Source: Aliidiomarina halalkaliphila
GTDB lineage: Bacteria > Pseudomonadota > Gammaproteobacteria > Enterobacterales > Alteromonadaceae
Direction: 5' to 3'
Assembly (NCBI RefSeq): GCF_007096385.1
Contig: NZ_VJWL01000002.1
Span: 372,001-436,000 of the forward strand
Length of the DNA stretch: 64,000 bases
This document shows, piece by piece, positions 27,898-36,717 of this stretch. The notes below the pieces were generated by a model. The model was not told the DNA's origin, did not search any database, and saw only the letters and a program-made list of their open reading frames with translations. Positions within the stretch are counted from its first letter, which is position 1, and each line of letters begins with the position of its first letter. A program made the translations under genes and the position numbers.

Positions 27898-28517
27898 TGA
27901 TGCGGCAAGCCTATGTTTGGGTCCGTCGCGAGGACGACATGAACAAAGTGCATGCCGTCTTCTACAAATACGCGCTCCTGCCCATCTCGAATAAACCCAA
28001 GGGAATCCTGCTCAAAGATCAACCAGTGGGCTAAACGCTGTGATTGCTCGTCTGAATTCGTCCGAAATAGACCACTGCAGCGGCTTCCTGAACACACTAA
28101 CGCGTGAATTGTGGTGTCACCGAAATCATGGATGGCGTACGTCAGTAATCGATGATGTTGAAAGGCTGAGGATGATTCGATGTTGGCGAGCAACGCGATG
28201 TTGAGTTCAATAATCTCATGAATTGACAGCTCCTTGTCTATGCTTTGATCAATGGTGGCTTCCGCATGTTTGCGTTGTTCATCCTGAACCTCCAAAGCAT
28301 CTTCATATAGCTCCCCGCTAGCGACAATAACCTCGTTTTCGGTAGCCGATTCGCTCGCCGACTCGACCGACCGCGATTCATGAATCTCCTCACGAACTGG
28401 TGCATTCGGTTTGGTAAAGGTAGGAAAGGTCATCGAGAAATGTCGCTGAGCAATAATGCTCAGGATCAAGAAAATCAGAGCGACTCCGGCGAAGAAAAAT
28501 ATCAAGCCTCTGAGCAT
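27894..28517 (-). CDS. Unknown membrane-anchored protein
   Basis: 207 residues that I do not recognise. Residues 4-23 form one hydrophobic segment (signal anchor), followed by a Ser/Glu-rich linker to about 80, a charged helical segment (about 80-110) and a compact C-terminal domain with a CSGSRC pair and FVHVVL. The topology suggests a periplasmic C-terminal domain on a single anchor. The gene is divergent from the DUF4397 lipoprotein and its stop lies within the nfuA terminator. Confidence 0.7.
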   Translation of the reverse strand: MLRGLIFFFAGVALIFLILSIIAQRHFSMTFPTFTKPNAPVREEIHESRSVESASESATENEVIVASGELYEDALEVQDEQRKHAEATIDQSIDKELSIHEIIELNIALLANIESSSAFQHHRLLTYAIHDFGDTTIHALVCSGSRCSGLFRTNSDEQSQRLAHWLIFEQDSLGFIRDGQERVFVEDGMHFVHVVLATDPNIGLPHQ

Positions 28518-28608
28518 ATTTTGTACTCCAATGTAAAAATTGTGATCCTAAATTTCATTCTCTGGCGTATTTGATCGTTGCTTGCAACCAAATAATGAGG
28601 AACTATCC

Positions 28609-30015
28609 ATGAACAGATTCACAAAAGTATTAAGTGTTTCTGCTATTGCCTTAGCGTTAGCTGCGTGTGGCAGTAGCTCTTCAGGTCCAACGAATTTGAC
28701 GCCAAACCCGCCGCAGCCACCAGCTGAGGATCCCGGTGAATTTCAAATTCGTGTGCACCACGCATCTGCAGATGCTCCGGCGGTGAACATCACTGTCAAC
28801 GGCGATATCTTCCTTGATAATGTTGATTATCAAGTATCTTCAGGACTCGCAACCGTCGAAGAAGGCACCTACGACATCGGCGTTGATGCGATTCTTCCTG
28901 GCGGTGACACTGCAACTGTTATCGGCCCATTGTCGCTCGATCTTGAGGCCGACATGCGTTATGACGTATTTGCCTTAGGTCGCGTCGATGACGAGTCACT
29001 GGAACCATTTGTTGTGGCGAATGAAGTGTCTGATGTTGGCGACGGTAATGCCCGTTTACAAGTATTACACGGGGTACCGATTGACGTAACTGTGGATGTG
29101 TATTTAACAGAATTTGATGCGGATCTCTCGGCAGAACAGCCGGCGGCCACACTTGCCTACCAAGATTATACACCTCAGGTAGAAGTACCTGGAGGCGATT
29201 ACCAGATTCGGATTACCGTAGCTGGTGATGCAAATGCCTTGTTGTTTGATTCGGGTGAATTGAGCTTGCCAGCAGGCGCCGACTTGTTTGTAACAGCGAC
29301 GCCAAATGTAGCGGCAAATTCCGGTGATCGTCCAATTGCATTGTTAGTTGCCGACGGTGAGGGTTCTGCAGTGCTGTACTCTGTGGATACCGGTGCTGAT
29401 ATTCGGGTGGTGCACGCGGTCGCTGATGCCCCAGCCGTTGATATTCTGGTGAACGATGACGTGGCTATTCCTGAGCTCGCCTTCCTTGAGTTTACCGGCT
29501 ATGTAAATCTGGCGGCAGATGAGTACAACATTAAAGTAAACGCGGCCGGCACTGACACCACAGTGATTGATGCTGACGTTGCGTTAATGAACGCATGGCA
29601 GTATTCGATTCTTGCGGTGGGTGAGCTTGGTGAAGGCACCATAGCGCCGGCAGTGATCCGAGATTTCAATCGTCGCGTAACTACTGAAGCAACTGTTCGC
29701 ATTGTGCACGCGTCACCTGCTGCAGGTCCTGTTGATATCTATGTAACAGCAACAGATGACATCAGTGATGCGGATCCTGCATTTGCGGGCGTAGACTTCG
29801 ATGCAGATGAGATTCAAGCCACGGGTAACGTTGCTCTGGCACCAGGTGAGTACTTTGTAACCGTGACCCTCGCTGGTACAAAAGACGCTGCAATCGGCCC
29901 TGTTATGTTGAACTTGATGGGTGGCGGACTATACACCGCGATTGCTGTTGATGCAGAAAGCGGTGGTTTACCACCACAATTGATTCTGATGGATGACTTC
30001 GTCAGTGACGAGTAA
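28609..30015 (+). CDS. DUF4397 four-repeat lipoprotein
   Basis: 468 residues with a lipoprotein signal (lipobox LAAC, Cys about residue 20) followed by a Ser/Pro linker. Four copies of a domain starting with a [IVL]-[RQ]-V/I-x-H-A/G strand are visible, beginning near residues 47, 149, 265 and 363; the first, third and fourth read VHHASADAPAV, VVHAVADAPAV and IVHASPAAGPV, typical of DUF4397. The protein is very acidic and lysine-poor, as expected for a surface protein of a marine organism. ATG 28609 has GAGGA eight bases upstream. Function of the family is unknown. Confidence 0.88.
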   Translation: MNRFTKVLSVSAIALALAACGSSSSGPTNLTPNPPQPPAEDPGEFQIRVHHASADAPAVNITVNGDIFLDNVDYQVSSGLATVEEGTYDIGVDAILPGGDTATVIGPLSLDLEADMRYDVFALGRVDDESLEPFVVANEVSDVGDGNARLQVLHGVPIDVTVDVYLTEFDADLSAEQPAATLAYQDYTPQVEVPGGDYQIRITVAGDANALLFDSGELSLPAGADLFVTATPNVAANSGDRPIALLVADGEGSAVLYSVDTGADIRVVHAVADAPAVDILVNDDVAIPELAFLEFTGYVNLAADEYNIKVNAAGTDTTVIDADVALMNAWQYSILAVGELGEGTIAPAVIRDFNRRVTTEATVRIVHASPAAGPVDIYVTATDDISDADPAFAGVDFDADEIQATGNVALAPGEYFVTVTLAGTKDAAIGPVMLNLMGGGLYTAIAVDAESGGLPPQLILMDDFVSDE

Positions 30016-30050
30016 ACTCCCCCTGGGTCTATGCAGTATTTGACCTCTCA

Positions 30051-30076
30051 ACCGCCCCTCTTGGGGCGGTTTTTTT
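30051..30076 (+). terminator. Intrinsic terminator of the DUF4397 gene
   Basis: Perfect stem ACCGCCCC (30051-30058) with GGGGCGGT (30063-30070), loop TCTT, then T-run. It separates the gene from the convergent MATE gene. Confidence 0.95.
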
Positions 30077-30090
30077 ATGGGGAGTGATTG

Positions 30091-31428
30091 TTATTTTGAT
30101 GGTAGCCCAAACAATTTCTCTTGATGGCGCTGCAACCAAAAAAATTGACTCAACCCGCGACCCGCCATAAAACATACTAACGCTAACCAAAGCCCATGAT
30201 TCTCAAGTGACGTGCTGAGCCACCATACGGGGAAAAACACGCATAGCGTTGAGAACAACATTGTATTGCGCATCCCCTTGCTTGCTGAAAGCCCAATAAA
30301 AACACCATCGTAGAAGTAACTCCAGTGTGCAACCAAGGGCAAAATAATGAGCCAGGGCAAATAGATTTCTGCGGTATTGATAACCTCGGGAATATTCGTG
30401 ATCAAACGAATAATCCCCGAGCCGAACACAAAGAAAATAAGGCTATATACCAGCGCAAACATAAATGACCAGAACAGGCTTAATCGGAACCAATGCTGGA
30501 TTCTCTGCTGGTTTTTTTGACCCTTCGCTTGTCCGATTAAAGCTTCGACCGCATAGGCAATGCCATCTAAACCAAGGGCAATAAGCACCAAAAATTGCAT
30601 GAGGACCGCGTTTGCGGCAACGGTTATTGCGCCATAATAGGTAGCATACCCGGTCATCATGGCGATGCAGAGTTGCAAACAAACGGAACGGATAAAAATG
30701 TCGCTGTTCATTCCCGCCAAGGCTAGGGTTTCTGACCACAGTGCGCGAGGCCAGCGTGCTAAGGTTAAACATAAACTGCGATTAACGAGGAAGAAGCCAA
30801 GCATCGCCGTTGACCACTCCGCGATGAGTGAGGCATAGGCCGCCCCCACCACATGCAGATTCAAACCGATAATTAAAATCACATCGCCAACCACGTTTAC
30901 CAGATTGATAAATATCACCAAAAACATGGCGGTTTTGGCTTGTTGGCGGCCCAGCAATACGCCGAGCACCACTAAGTTGATCAAAGCGGCCGGTGCGCCC
31001 CAAATACGAATATCGATATATTGTGTGGTAAGGCTTTTTACCGGGGCTTCGAGGTCAACCAAACTCCAAAGCACAAAAAGAACAAGCGGGGCGGCGACAA
31101 TGATGATCACCCCTAAGATAAGGGCGAAGAGCAAACCATGATTCCAATGGCGCTGCTGTTGAGACAGATCCTTGGCACCGTAGGCGTGGGCGACCACGCC
31201 GGTGGTCGACATTCGCAGGAAGATTGCCAAAAGGTACACAAAATTAATCGCCATCGCGCCAACGGCTACTGCGCTCAAGTAGATAGCCTCGGGCAAATGG
31301 CCTATGATAGCGGTATCAATAAGCCCTAACATGGGCGCGGCAATGTTTGAAATCATCATGGGTAGCGCGATGGCAAATACGCGACGATGATCAGCCATAA
31401 AAAAGCGTTGCCACGCACTGAGGGTCAT
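30091..31428 (-). CDS. MATE family efflux transporter (DinF-like)
   Basis: 445 residues with about twelve membrane segments in two repeats, IALPMMISNIAAPMLGLIDTAIIGHL at the start being characteristic of DinF-type MATE proteins (segment given here only in part: ALPMMISN, LGLIDTAIIGHL). Such proteins exchange cations or drugs for sodium or protons. ATG 31428 has GGAG nine bases upstream; a longer reading needs a TTG. In E. coli dinF follows lexA; here it is about 10 kb away with no LexA-type box in front. It diverges from the deacetylase gene with only 23 bases between start codons. Confidence 0.88.
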   Translation of the reverse strand: MTLSAWQRFFMADHRRVFAIALPMMISNIAAPMLGLIDTAIIGHLPEAIYLSAVAVGAMAINFVYLLAIFLRMSTTGVVAHAYGAKDLSQQQRHWNHGLLFALILGVIIIVAAPLVLFVLWSLVDLEAPVKSLTTQYIDIRIWGAPAALINLVVLGVLLGRQQAKTAMFLVIFINLVNVVGDVILIIGLNLHVVGAAYASLIAEWSTAMLGFFLVNRSLCLTLARWPRALWSETLALAGMNSDIFIRSVCLQLCIAMMTGYATYYGAITVAANAVLMQFLVLIALGLDGIAYAVEALIGQAKGQKNQQRIQHWFRLSLFWSFMFALVYSLIFFVFGSGIIRLITNIPEVINTAEIYLPWLIILPLVAHWSYFYDGVFIGLSASKGMRNTMLFSTLCVFFPVWWLSTSLENHGLWLALVCFMAGRGLSQFFWLQRHQEKLFGLPSK

Positions 31429-31451
31429 ATTACTTGTCTCCGGAGGAACCA

Positions 31452-32534
31452 ATGAAAAAAGGATTGTTAATTGCTATTTTGGCGATTGGAGTAGGCCTCG
31501 GGTTTGCATTGCTTCCCCCTGAGAGCCATGCGCGCTCAGACGCCCACGTATCCGTCTTACTTTATCACCATGTGAGTGACAGTACACCTCGCGTAACCAG
31601 CGTAACGGAAGCAGAATTACGGGAACATTTACAGTATCTTAAAGACAATGACTTCACTGTGATTGATATACGTGACGCCATTGCCGCAGCGCGCGGAGAG
31701 AAAGAAATTCCCGAAAAATCTGTGGTCATTACCTTCGACGACGCTTATCAGAATATCTTTACCAATGGCCGTCCTATTTTGAATGAATTCGACGTGCCTT
31801 GGACATTATTTGTGACAACGGACCCCATTGGTAGTCGCCCCGGTCAGTATATGAGTTGGGACCAGATTCGCGAGCTGCACGAGGAAGGGGTGGTGATTGC
31901 GAACCATTCCACTGATCATGCCCACTTGCCGCGTCGGTTGGAGGGAGAATCGGAGCGTGCTTGGCTGCAGCGTATGCGTGAGAATATCCTCAGCGCGGAG
32001 AAAAAAATCAAAGATGAAGTAGGCGTGAGCTATAAGTTATTTGCGTATCCCTATGGTGAGTACAACAACAAACTCGCTGATCTAGTAGAAGAGTTGGGCT
32101 TTATTGGTTTTGGTCAGCATTCCGGCGGTTTTGGCGCTTATAGCGATTTCCGCGCTATTCCTCGTTTTGCAGCGGCAGGCATGTACGCCAATTTGCGTAC
32201 CTTGGGCACCAAAATGGCGGCGTTAAATCTGCCTGTGTTGGAAGCGCACTACAGTGATACTTTGCTTGATCATAATGACACCAAGCCGGTACTCGAATTG
32301 GTAGTGGACACCGACGACTTCCATCGCAATCAGCTCAATTGCTTTATTCGTAGTCAGCCCCACGCACCGGAATGGATTGAAGACAATCGGTTTCGGATTC
32401 AAGCATCAGAAGCGATAGGCATTGGTCGTCAGCGTTATAACTGTACCGCCCCAAGCATCAGCAAACCAGGTCGCTTTTTCTGGTATTCAATCCAGTGGAT
32501 TCGCCCAGATGCACAGGGCAGTTGGCCGGATTAA
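31452..32534 (+). CDS. Exported polysaccharide deacetylase (PgaB-like NodB domain)
   Basis: 360 residues with an N-terminal hydrophobic signal (1-21). A NodB-type deacetylase core begins with VLLYHHVSD; metal/base motif TFDDAY (Asp96-Asp97) and metal ligands His152 and His156 in NHSTDH follow, with FAYPYGEYN later. It most likely removes N-acetyl groups from an extracytoplasmic polysaccharide; the C-terminal 110 residues are of unknown role. GGAGG is five bases before the ATG. It converges with the SCO gene, stops overlapping by four bases. Confidence 0.87.
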   Translation: MKKGLLIAILAIGVGLGFALLPPESHARSDAHVSVLLYHHVSDSTPRVTSVTEAELREHLQYLKDNDFTVIDIRDAIAAARGEKEIPEKSVVITFDDAYQNIFTNGRPILNEFDVPWTLFVTTDPIGSRPGQYMSWDQIRELHEEGVVIANHSTDHAHLPRRLEGESERAWLQRMRENILSAEKKIKDEVGVSYKLFAYPYGEYNNKLADLVEELGFIGFGQHSGGFGAYSDFRAIPRFAAAGMYANLRTLGTKMAALNLPVLEAHYSDTLLDHNDTKPVLELVVDTDDFHRNQLNCFIRSQPHAPEWIEDNRFRIQASEAIGIGRQRYNCTAPSISKPGRFFWYSIQWIRPDAQGSWPD

Positions 32535-33181
32535 AACGAGTGAATGTGTTCAAGATAACGCACGATGTCACGGAAATCCTGCACCAAGCTATGTGGGTTC
32601 ACCACTGGCATCTCCCCTAATTCATGCTGGGCGCGGAAGATAGCTTGCTGCTGCCCAGCTGGATTCACGAGAATGATTGCCGAAGAGTGGTTCACTAAGT
32701 AGTTGGTTTCGCTTTCGTCTGGAATCGAATACATCAGTCCGATATTGCGCACGAAGGGATATAAATCGACATGTTCCGCGCGCACCCCAAGAAAACCTTC
32801 TCCAAAAAAATCCACGTACATGGATAAACGCTCGATATCGTCTCGCTGCGGGTCAACGCTAATCATCCACACTTGCACTGGAAAATCCGTGGCCTCGGTC
32901 AAATCAGCCCAACGACTTTTAAGATGGGCCATGGTAGTAGGGCAAATATCGGGGCAAAAAGTATAACCGGTAAAGAGTAAAGTCCATTGCCCTTGTAAGT
33001 CTTCTAAACCTACATCCCGACCTGCGGTGCCTTCTAATCGAAAGGATTCGATGGCACGAGGTGCATCATAAATGCGCGCAGAGACTAAGGTGGGTTCGCG
33101 AACTTCGGTGAGAGAGATATAGGTCACACTACCGAGCACAGCAACGATTGCTAAACCAAGCACCATTAAAAACCGCTTCAT
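32531..33181 (-). CDS. SCO1/SenC family copper chaperone for cytochrome oxidase
   Basis: 216 residues: membrane anchor at 4-25, then a thioredoxin-like domain with the copper ligands Cys76 and Cys80 (TFCPDICPTT) and His165 (VNHSSAI). SCO proteins deliver copper to, or reduce, the CuA site of subunit II. It is the last gene of the oxidase assembly run SURF1 / SCO-like / ctaA / cyoE / SCO. A short TTTGC repeat lies just upstream. Confidence 0.93.
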   Translation of the reverse strand: MKRFLMVLGLAIVAVLGSVTYISLTEVREPTLVSARIYDAPRAIESFRLEGTAGRDVGLEDLQGQWTLLFTGYTFCPDICPTTMAHLKSRWADLTEATDFPVQVWMISVDPQRDDIERLSMYVDFFGEGFLGVRAEHVDLYPFVRNIGLMYSIPDESETNYLVNHSSAIILVNPAGQQQAIFRAQHELGEMPVVNPHSLVQDFRDIVRYLEHIHSF

Positions 33182-33200
33182 ACCTGTAATTACCTTTTTG

Positions 33201-33220
33201 TTTGCTTTGCTTTGCTTTGG
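33201..33220. repeat. Short pentanucleotide tandem repeat between cyoE and SCO genes
   Basis: Three copies of TTTGC followed by TTTGG. It lies in the 47-base spacer between the cyoE stop and the SCO start, outside both coding regions. Confidence 0.8.
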
Positions 33221-33228
33221 CGTTAGGA

Positions 33229-34116
33229 CTAACCGATATAATGATCAGCGAGCAACAACATAAATAAAATCATCAAATGCCAGATAGAAAACTTAAACAT
33301 GTTCCAGGCGGTGAACTTGCCTGGATTCACTTTTAGTTTCCATGCATACGCGAGGAAGATGAGGTTAAGAGCACATACACCCACCAGATAGATCAGCCCG
33401 CTCATGCCAATAAGGTACGGTAAAATACACACTACACCGAGTAACACGGTGTACAACAAAATACAGGTTTTGGTGAAGTCGATGCCATGGGTAACCGGAA
33501 GCATTGGAATTTCAGCACGAGCATAATCTTTGGCACGGTGCACGGCGAGCGCCCAAAAATGCGGGGGCGTCCAAGTAAATACGATCATCACGAGTAATAA
33601 CGGGTAGGCGTGAATCTCACCTGTAACCGCCGTCCAGCCCAGTAGCGGTGGCGCCGCGCCGGCAAGTCCACCAATTACAATATTCTGGGGCGTAGCGCGT
33701 TTGAGATACATGGTATAGATTACTGCGTAACCAACCAAGCTCGCTAAAGTGAGCACCGCTGTAAGGCGATTCACAAAGATATCTAAAATAAGGAATCCGA
33801 TGGTGCCGATAATCGCCGCAAAGGTGAGTACTTTACGTGGCGATAGTGATCCTGTGGGAAGTGGGCGGCGCAGAGTACGAGCCATACGTGCATCAATATG
33901 CCGATCGACAAGATGGTTTAACGCAGCCGCCGACCCCGCCATCAAGCCAATGCCAGCTAACGCTGGGATTAATATATCCCATGCCACCCATGTGGGCGTC
34001 GCTAATGCCATTCCAACCAAGGCAGTTAAAAGCAGAAGTGCCACGACCCGCGGTTTGGTTAATTCTAGATAATCGCGCCAACTGGCGCGCTGGGTAAGCG
34101 CAACTTGATTAGCCAT
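33229..34116 (-). CDS. cyoE: Protoheme IX farnesyltransferase (heme o synthase)
   Basis: Transfers farnesyl to heme b to give heme o, the precursor of heme a. 295 residues with about nine membrane segments; the prenyl-diphosphate site is [12 protein letters not shown] with the DxxxD pair, and LTKPRV marks the N-terminus. A strong AAGGAGG lies before the ATG, inside the end of ctaA, which it overlaps by eight bases. Could equally be called ctaB. Confidence 0.94.
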   Translation of the reverse strand: MANQVALTQRASWRDYLELTKPRVVALLLLTALVGMALATPTWVAWDILIPALAGIGLMAGSAAALNHLVDRHIDARMARTLRRPLPTGSLSPRKVLTFAAIIGTIGFLILDIFVNRLTAVLTLASLVGYAVIYTMYLKRATPQNIVIGGLAGAAPPLLGWTAVTGEIHAYPLLLVMIVFTWTPPHFWALAVHRAKDYARAEIPMLPVTHGIDFTKTCILLYTVLLGVVCILPYLIGMSGLIYLVGVCALNLIFLAYAWKLKVNPGKFTAWNMFKFSIWHLMILFMLLLADHYIG

Positions 34117-35119
34117 GGCTCACCTCCTTTTGTGTGTGTGTAACTTTGTACAGACTATAGTTTAAGACCACGAGTGTCACCATCAGAAGTGCACCAACTG
34201 CATTGTGAGCAACGGCCACCAGCAACGGCAAGCTTGCCACCACGTTGGTAACGCCCAGAGCAATCTGTACCACCAGTAATACCGTGAGTAGAACCGCGAG
34301 ACGCTTAAACCAAGCACTGGTTGCCCGCTGCCATAACCCCCACAGTAACCATGCCATCACGCCGAGCACTGCAAAGGCACCAATACGATGGAAAACGTGC
34401 ATGGTCATGCGTTCCTCGTAATTGTGAACACCAAATTCGTAGTTATCCGCTTCTGGCACACTAAAGGCACCTAGGATATCCATCCGCGTCCACCAATTGC
34501 CTTCGCAAATAGGCAATGCAGTACAGGCGAGTGCAGCATAGTTTGCGGCCACCCAGCCGCCAAGGGCAATTTGAATAATGACCACAACCAGCGCGACAGC
34601 GGCGAGCTTCTGCAAGGGCAGTAAGGAATCTTCCACGGGAATGGGGATGTCAGCCTCTCGCAAATACAGCAGGGCCAAGAGCGTGAAAGTAGTAAAGCCC
34701 CCCATCAAATGAAGCATAACAATGACCGGCTGCAGGGCCATGGTAACCGTCCACATTCCGAGAGCGGCCTGAAATATAATTAACGCTAACAATCCCACGG
34801 CTAACTTATAGGGCTTGTTCACCACCCCCGAGCGGCGACGACGAATGGCAATGGCCGCCATAGCGAGCACCAGTAAGCCTAGAATCCCAGCTGCATAACG
34901 GTGGATCATTTCGTTCCACGCTTTGAAGTGATCCAGTGGTGCTTCCGGAAAACGGATTTCCGCTTTGGCCATGCGATATTCCGAATGGGGAACTTTTAAA
35001 AATCCATAGCAGCCCGGCCAATCTGGGCAGCCGAGTCCGGCATCGGTGAGTCGCGTATATGCACCAAGAATAATAACAATCAGCACAAAGCCTAACGAGA
35101 ATGCAGCTAACTTTTTCAT
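34109..35119 (-). CDS. ctaA: Heme A synthase (CtaA/COX15)
   Basis: Oxidises heme o to heme a. 336 residues from ATG 35119, with about eight membrane segments in two four-helix halves and paired histidines (EMIHRYAAG near residue 65, [25 protein letters not shown]). The N-terminal [19 protein letters not shown] carries the extracytoplasmic Cys pair. AGGTG is six bases upstream; the GTG three codons earlier is less likely. Followed by cyoE with an eight-base overlap. Confidence 0.94.
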   Translation of the reverse strand: MKKLAAFSLGFVLIVIILGAYTRLTDAGLGCPDWPGCYGFLKVPHSEYRMAKAEIRFPEAPLDHFKAWNEMIHRYAAGILGLLVLAMAAIAIRRRRSGVVNKPYKLAVGLLALIIFQAALGMWTVTMALQPVIVMLHLMGGFTTFTLLALLYLREADIPIPVEDSLLPLQKLAAVALVVVIIQIALGGWVAANYAALACTALPICEGNWWTRMDILGAFSVPEADNYEFGVHNYEERMTMHVFHRIGAFAVLGVMAWLLWGLWQRATSAWFKRLAVLLTVLLVVQIALGVTNVVASLPLLVAVAHNAVGALLMVTLVVLNYSLYKVTHTQKEVSHG

Positions 35120-35129
35120 TCTATACACC

Positions 35130-35702
35130 TCATCCTACCCGCGATAATTTTAATAGTTTTTGTAAGTCGGACAGTAAATCACGGCCGCGCATCACCACTT
35201 CTTGGCGATCGCTGCTGCCTGGATACCACATCACCACATTGCCTACCGGGTCAATAATCATCAGGCTATGCTCGGGGAGTTCCGCGAGTTGAGATGCAAC
35301 GTAAGGCAGGATGTGCAGCGATACCGTGTTGTCGGCAGGCAATGCCGGCAGCTCGGAAGCACTGTTCTCATCGCCGATGGCGACAGCACTAACGCGATTT
35401 TGTTGGCGACCTAAGGCATGAAAGATTTGGCCACTCACGTAAAGGGCGTTTTCGCATGCTTCCGCGCACTCGGCGGGCATACGATAGGCGATGCGCCAAG
35501 TATTCGGAAGCAAGGCATTGTCATTTTCCGCCAATACGATGGGTGGGTCTACCAAATGGCCTTTCTGGGACACGCCTGTCTCATACCAGCCCAGTGAAAG
35601 CACGAGTTTTGCAGCCAACAATGGCAATACAAATACCAAAGCAATGGTTATTAATACCCGGCGATTTCGTTGTTTTAGTTTTTTAACATCCGGTGAATTC
35701 AT
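35130..35702 (-). CDS. Diverged SCO-like thioredoxin-fold protein of the oxidase locus
   Basis: 190 residues from ATG 35702 (GGAG six bases upstream), with a single anchor at about 16-37. Proteins at this spot are commonly left as hypothetical. The exported domain shows NTWRIAYRMPAECAEAC: Cys79 and Cys83 in CxxxC, ten residues between the Trp and the first Cys exactly as in the SCO protein of the same locus (GQW to CPDIC). A downstream PEHSLMIIDPVGNVV aligns with NHSSAIILVNPAG, placing His145 at the SCO copper-ligand position. I infer a diverged SCO/thioredoxin-like assembly factor; it is shorter between the motifs than SCO. Confidence 0.75.
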   Translation of the reverse strand: MNSPDVKKLKQRNRRVLITIALVFVLPLLAAKLVLSLGWYETGVSQKGHLVDPPIVLAENDNALLPNTWRIAYRMPAECAEACENALYVSGQIFHALGRQQNRVSAVAIGDENSASELPALPADNTVSLHILPYVASQLAELPEHSLMIIDPVGNVVMWYPGSSDRQEVVMRGRDLLSDLQKLLKLSRVG

Positions 35703-35704
35703 GG

Positions 35705-36457
35705 TTACTCCTCGTACGACTTCGCTTGAGCTCGAACACGGCTGGCGACGAAAAACACCACAAGCGCGGCAATCGCTAAGCCAAACCATTGTACGGCATA
35801 GGCATAGTGACGATGCGGCGTCATGACGACAACAGGCCACTCGCGAGGGAAACCAAGGGGGTTTTCCTCATCCAGTAGCAAAATAATGGGGGCAAGGTTT
35901 ACATCCAATGCGCTATTTAGCTTATCAAGCTCGGGAAATTGAATGCGCTTTGGCCATGCATCGGTTGTATCAAAGATCTGATCTTGCAGCATAAACGGCC
36001 GCTCAGAAGGCACGCGTACATGACCATTGAGGACAACATGTCCTTCTGGAAGCGCCACATCTGGAAGTTCACTGCGACTTACACCCGCAGGTACCCAACC
36101 CAGATTCACGGGCAGCACTAGGGGTGAAAACTCAGGGGCTTGGGCGAAGGCAATGACATGATAGCCAGCGCGGCCATGAAGAATCTGGTTATCAATAAGG
36201 AAATAACGCTGTGGGTCGAGGGTCGCGGTAATCGTAATTTGCGTATCTGGCGAGTCGACGAGGGCGAGGAGCTGTTCAGTGTTGGGTTGTATTAGTTCTT
36301 CAGCTTGCGCGTGACGGTCAATAATCATCTGTTTTTCTTGGCCGCGGTCAATTTGCCAAAAACCTAGCTTGACCATGATTGCAATCGCAAGCAAAGTAAT
36401 AAGAAGCGCTCCAGGATGGAGTCGAAATAATAATGAACCAACACGAAGGACTGTCAT
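35705..36457 (-). CDS. SURF1 family cytochrome oxidase assembly protein
   Basis: 250 residues with membrane segments at about 16-33 and 220-240 flanking an exported domain, the SURF1 topology. KLGFWQIDRGQEK near the N-terminus and HRHYAYAVQWFGLA near the C-terminus are family marks. SURF1 helps insert heme a into subunit I. It ends two bases before the SCO-like gene. Confidence 0.9.
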   Translation of the reverse strand: MTVLRVGSLLFRLHPGALLITLLAIAIMVKLGFWQIDRGQEKQMIIDRHAQAEELIQPNTEQLLALVDSPDTQITITATLDPQRYFLIDNQILHGRAGYHVIAFAQAPEFSPLVLPVNLGWVPAGVSRSELPDVALPEGHVVLNGHVRVPSERPFMLQDQIFDTTDAWPKRIQFPELDKLNSALDVNLAPIILLLDEENPLGFPREWPVVVMTPHRHYAYAVQWFGLAIAALVVFFVASRVRAQAKSYEE

Positions 36458-36478
36458 AACTACTTTTGAGGACCCACG

Positions 36479-36697
36479 GTGTTAAATGTAATTCTTAAAA
36501 TCATATTGGTTGCGTTACTGCTGTACATCATTGTCAACCTGTTTCGGGGGCTATTTAGCGCGTTAAAGAAGGATCCAGATGCGCCACCGATGTCTCATTT
36601 TATCGGTCGCCGAGTCCTGTTTTCGGCGATTGTGTTGCTCTTGGTGATATTGGCGTTAGCCTTTGATATCACGAGTATAAATCAGCGCCCCTACTAA
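36479..36697 (+). CDS. DUF2909 family twin-transmembrane protein
   Basis: 72 residues with two membrane segments (about 3-22 and 46-65) and a short polar loop KKDPDAPPMSHF. This matches the small twin-membrane DUF2909 proteins found in cytochrome oxidase loci of Pseudomonas-type bacteria. The start is a GTG with GAGGA six bases upstream. It lies on the strand opposite to all other cta genes, between subunit III and SURF1, and has its own terminator. Role unknown. Confidence 0.83.
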   Translation: MLNVILKIILVALLLYIIVNLFRGLFSALKKDPDAPPMSHFIGRRVLFSAIVLLLVILALAFDITSINQRPY

Positions 36698-36717
36698 GCA
36701 GGGGCGCTTTCGTTTTT
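36684..36717 (+). terminator. Intrinsic terminator of the DUF2909 gene
   Basis: AGCGCCCCT (36684-36692), seven-base loop containing the stop codon, AGGGGCGCT (36700-36708), then TTCGTTTTT. The reverse strand lacks a T-run, so it should act mainly in the DUF2909 direction. Confidence 0.88.

Noticed and set aside
30091-31428. SOS-regulated dinF
   Set aside because: The transporter is DinF-like, but it is far from lexA and no CTG-N10-CAG box lies before it.
33201-33220. Phase-variable repeat controlling the SCO gene
   Set aside because: Only three to four pentamers, outside the coding region and too short to suggest frequent slippage.
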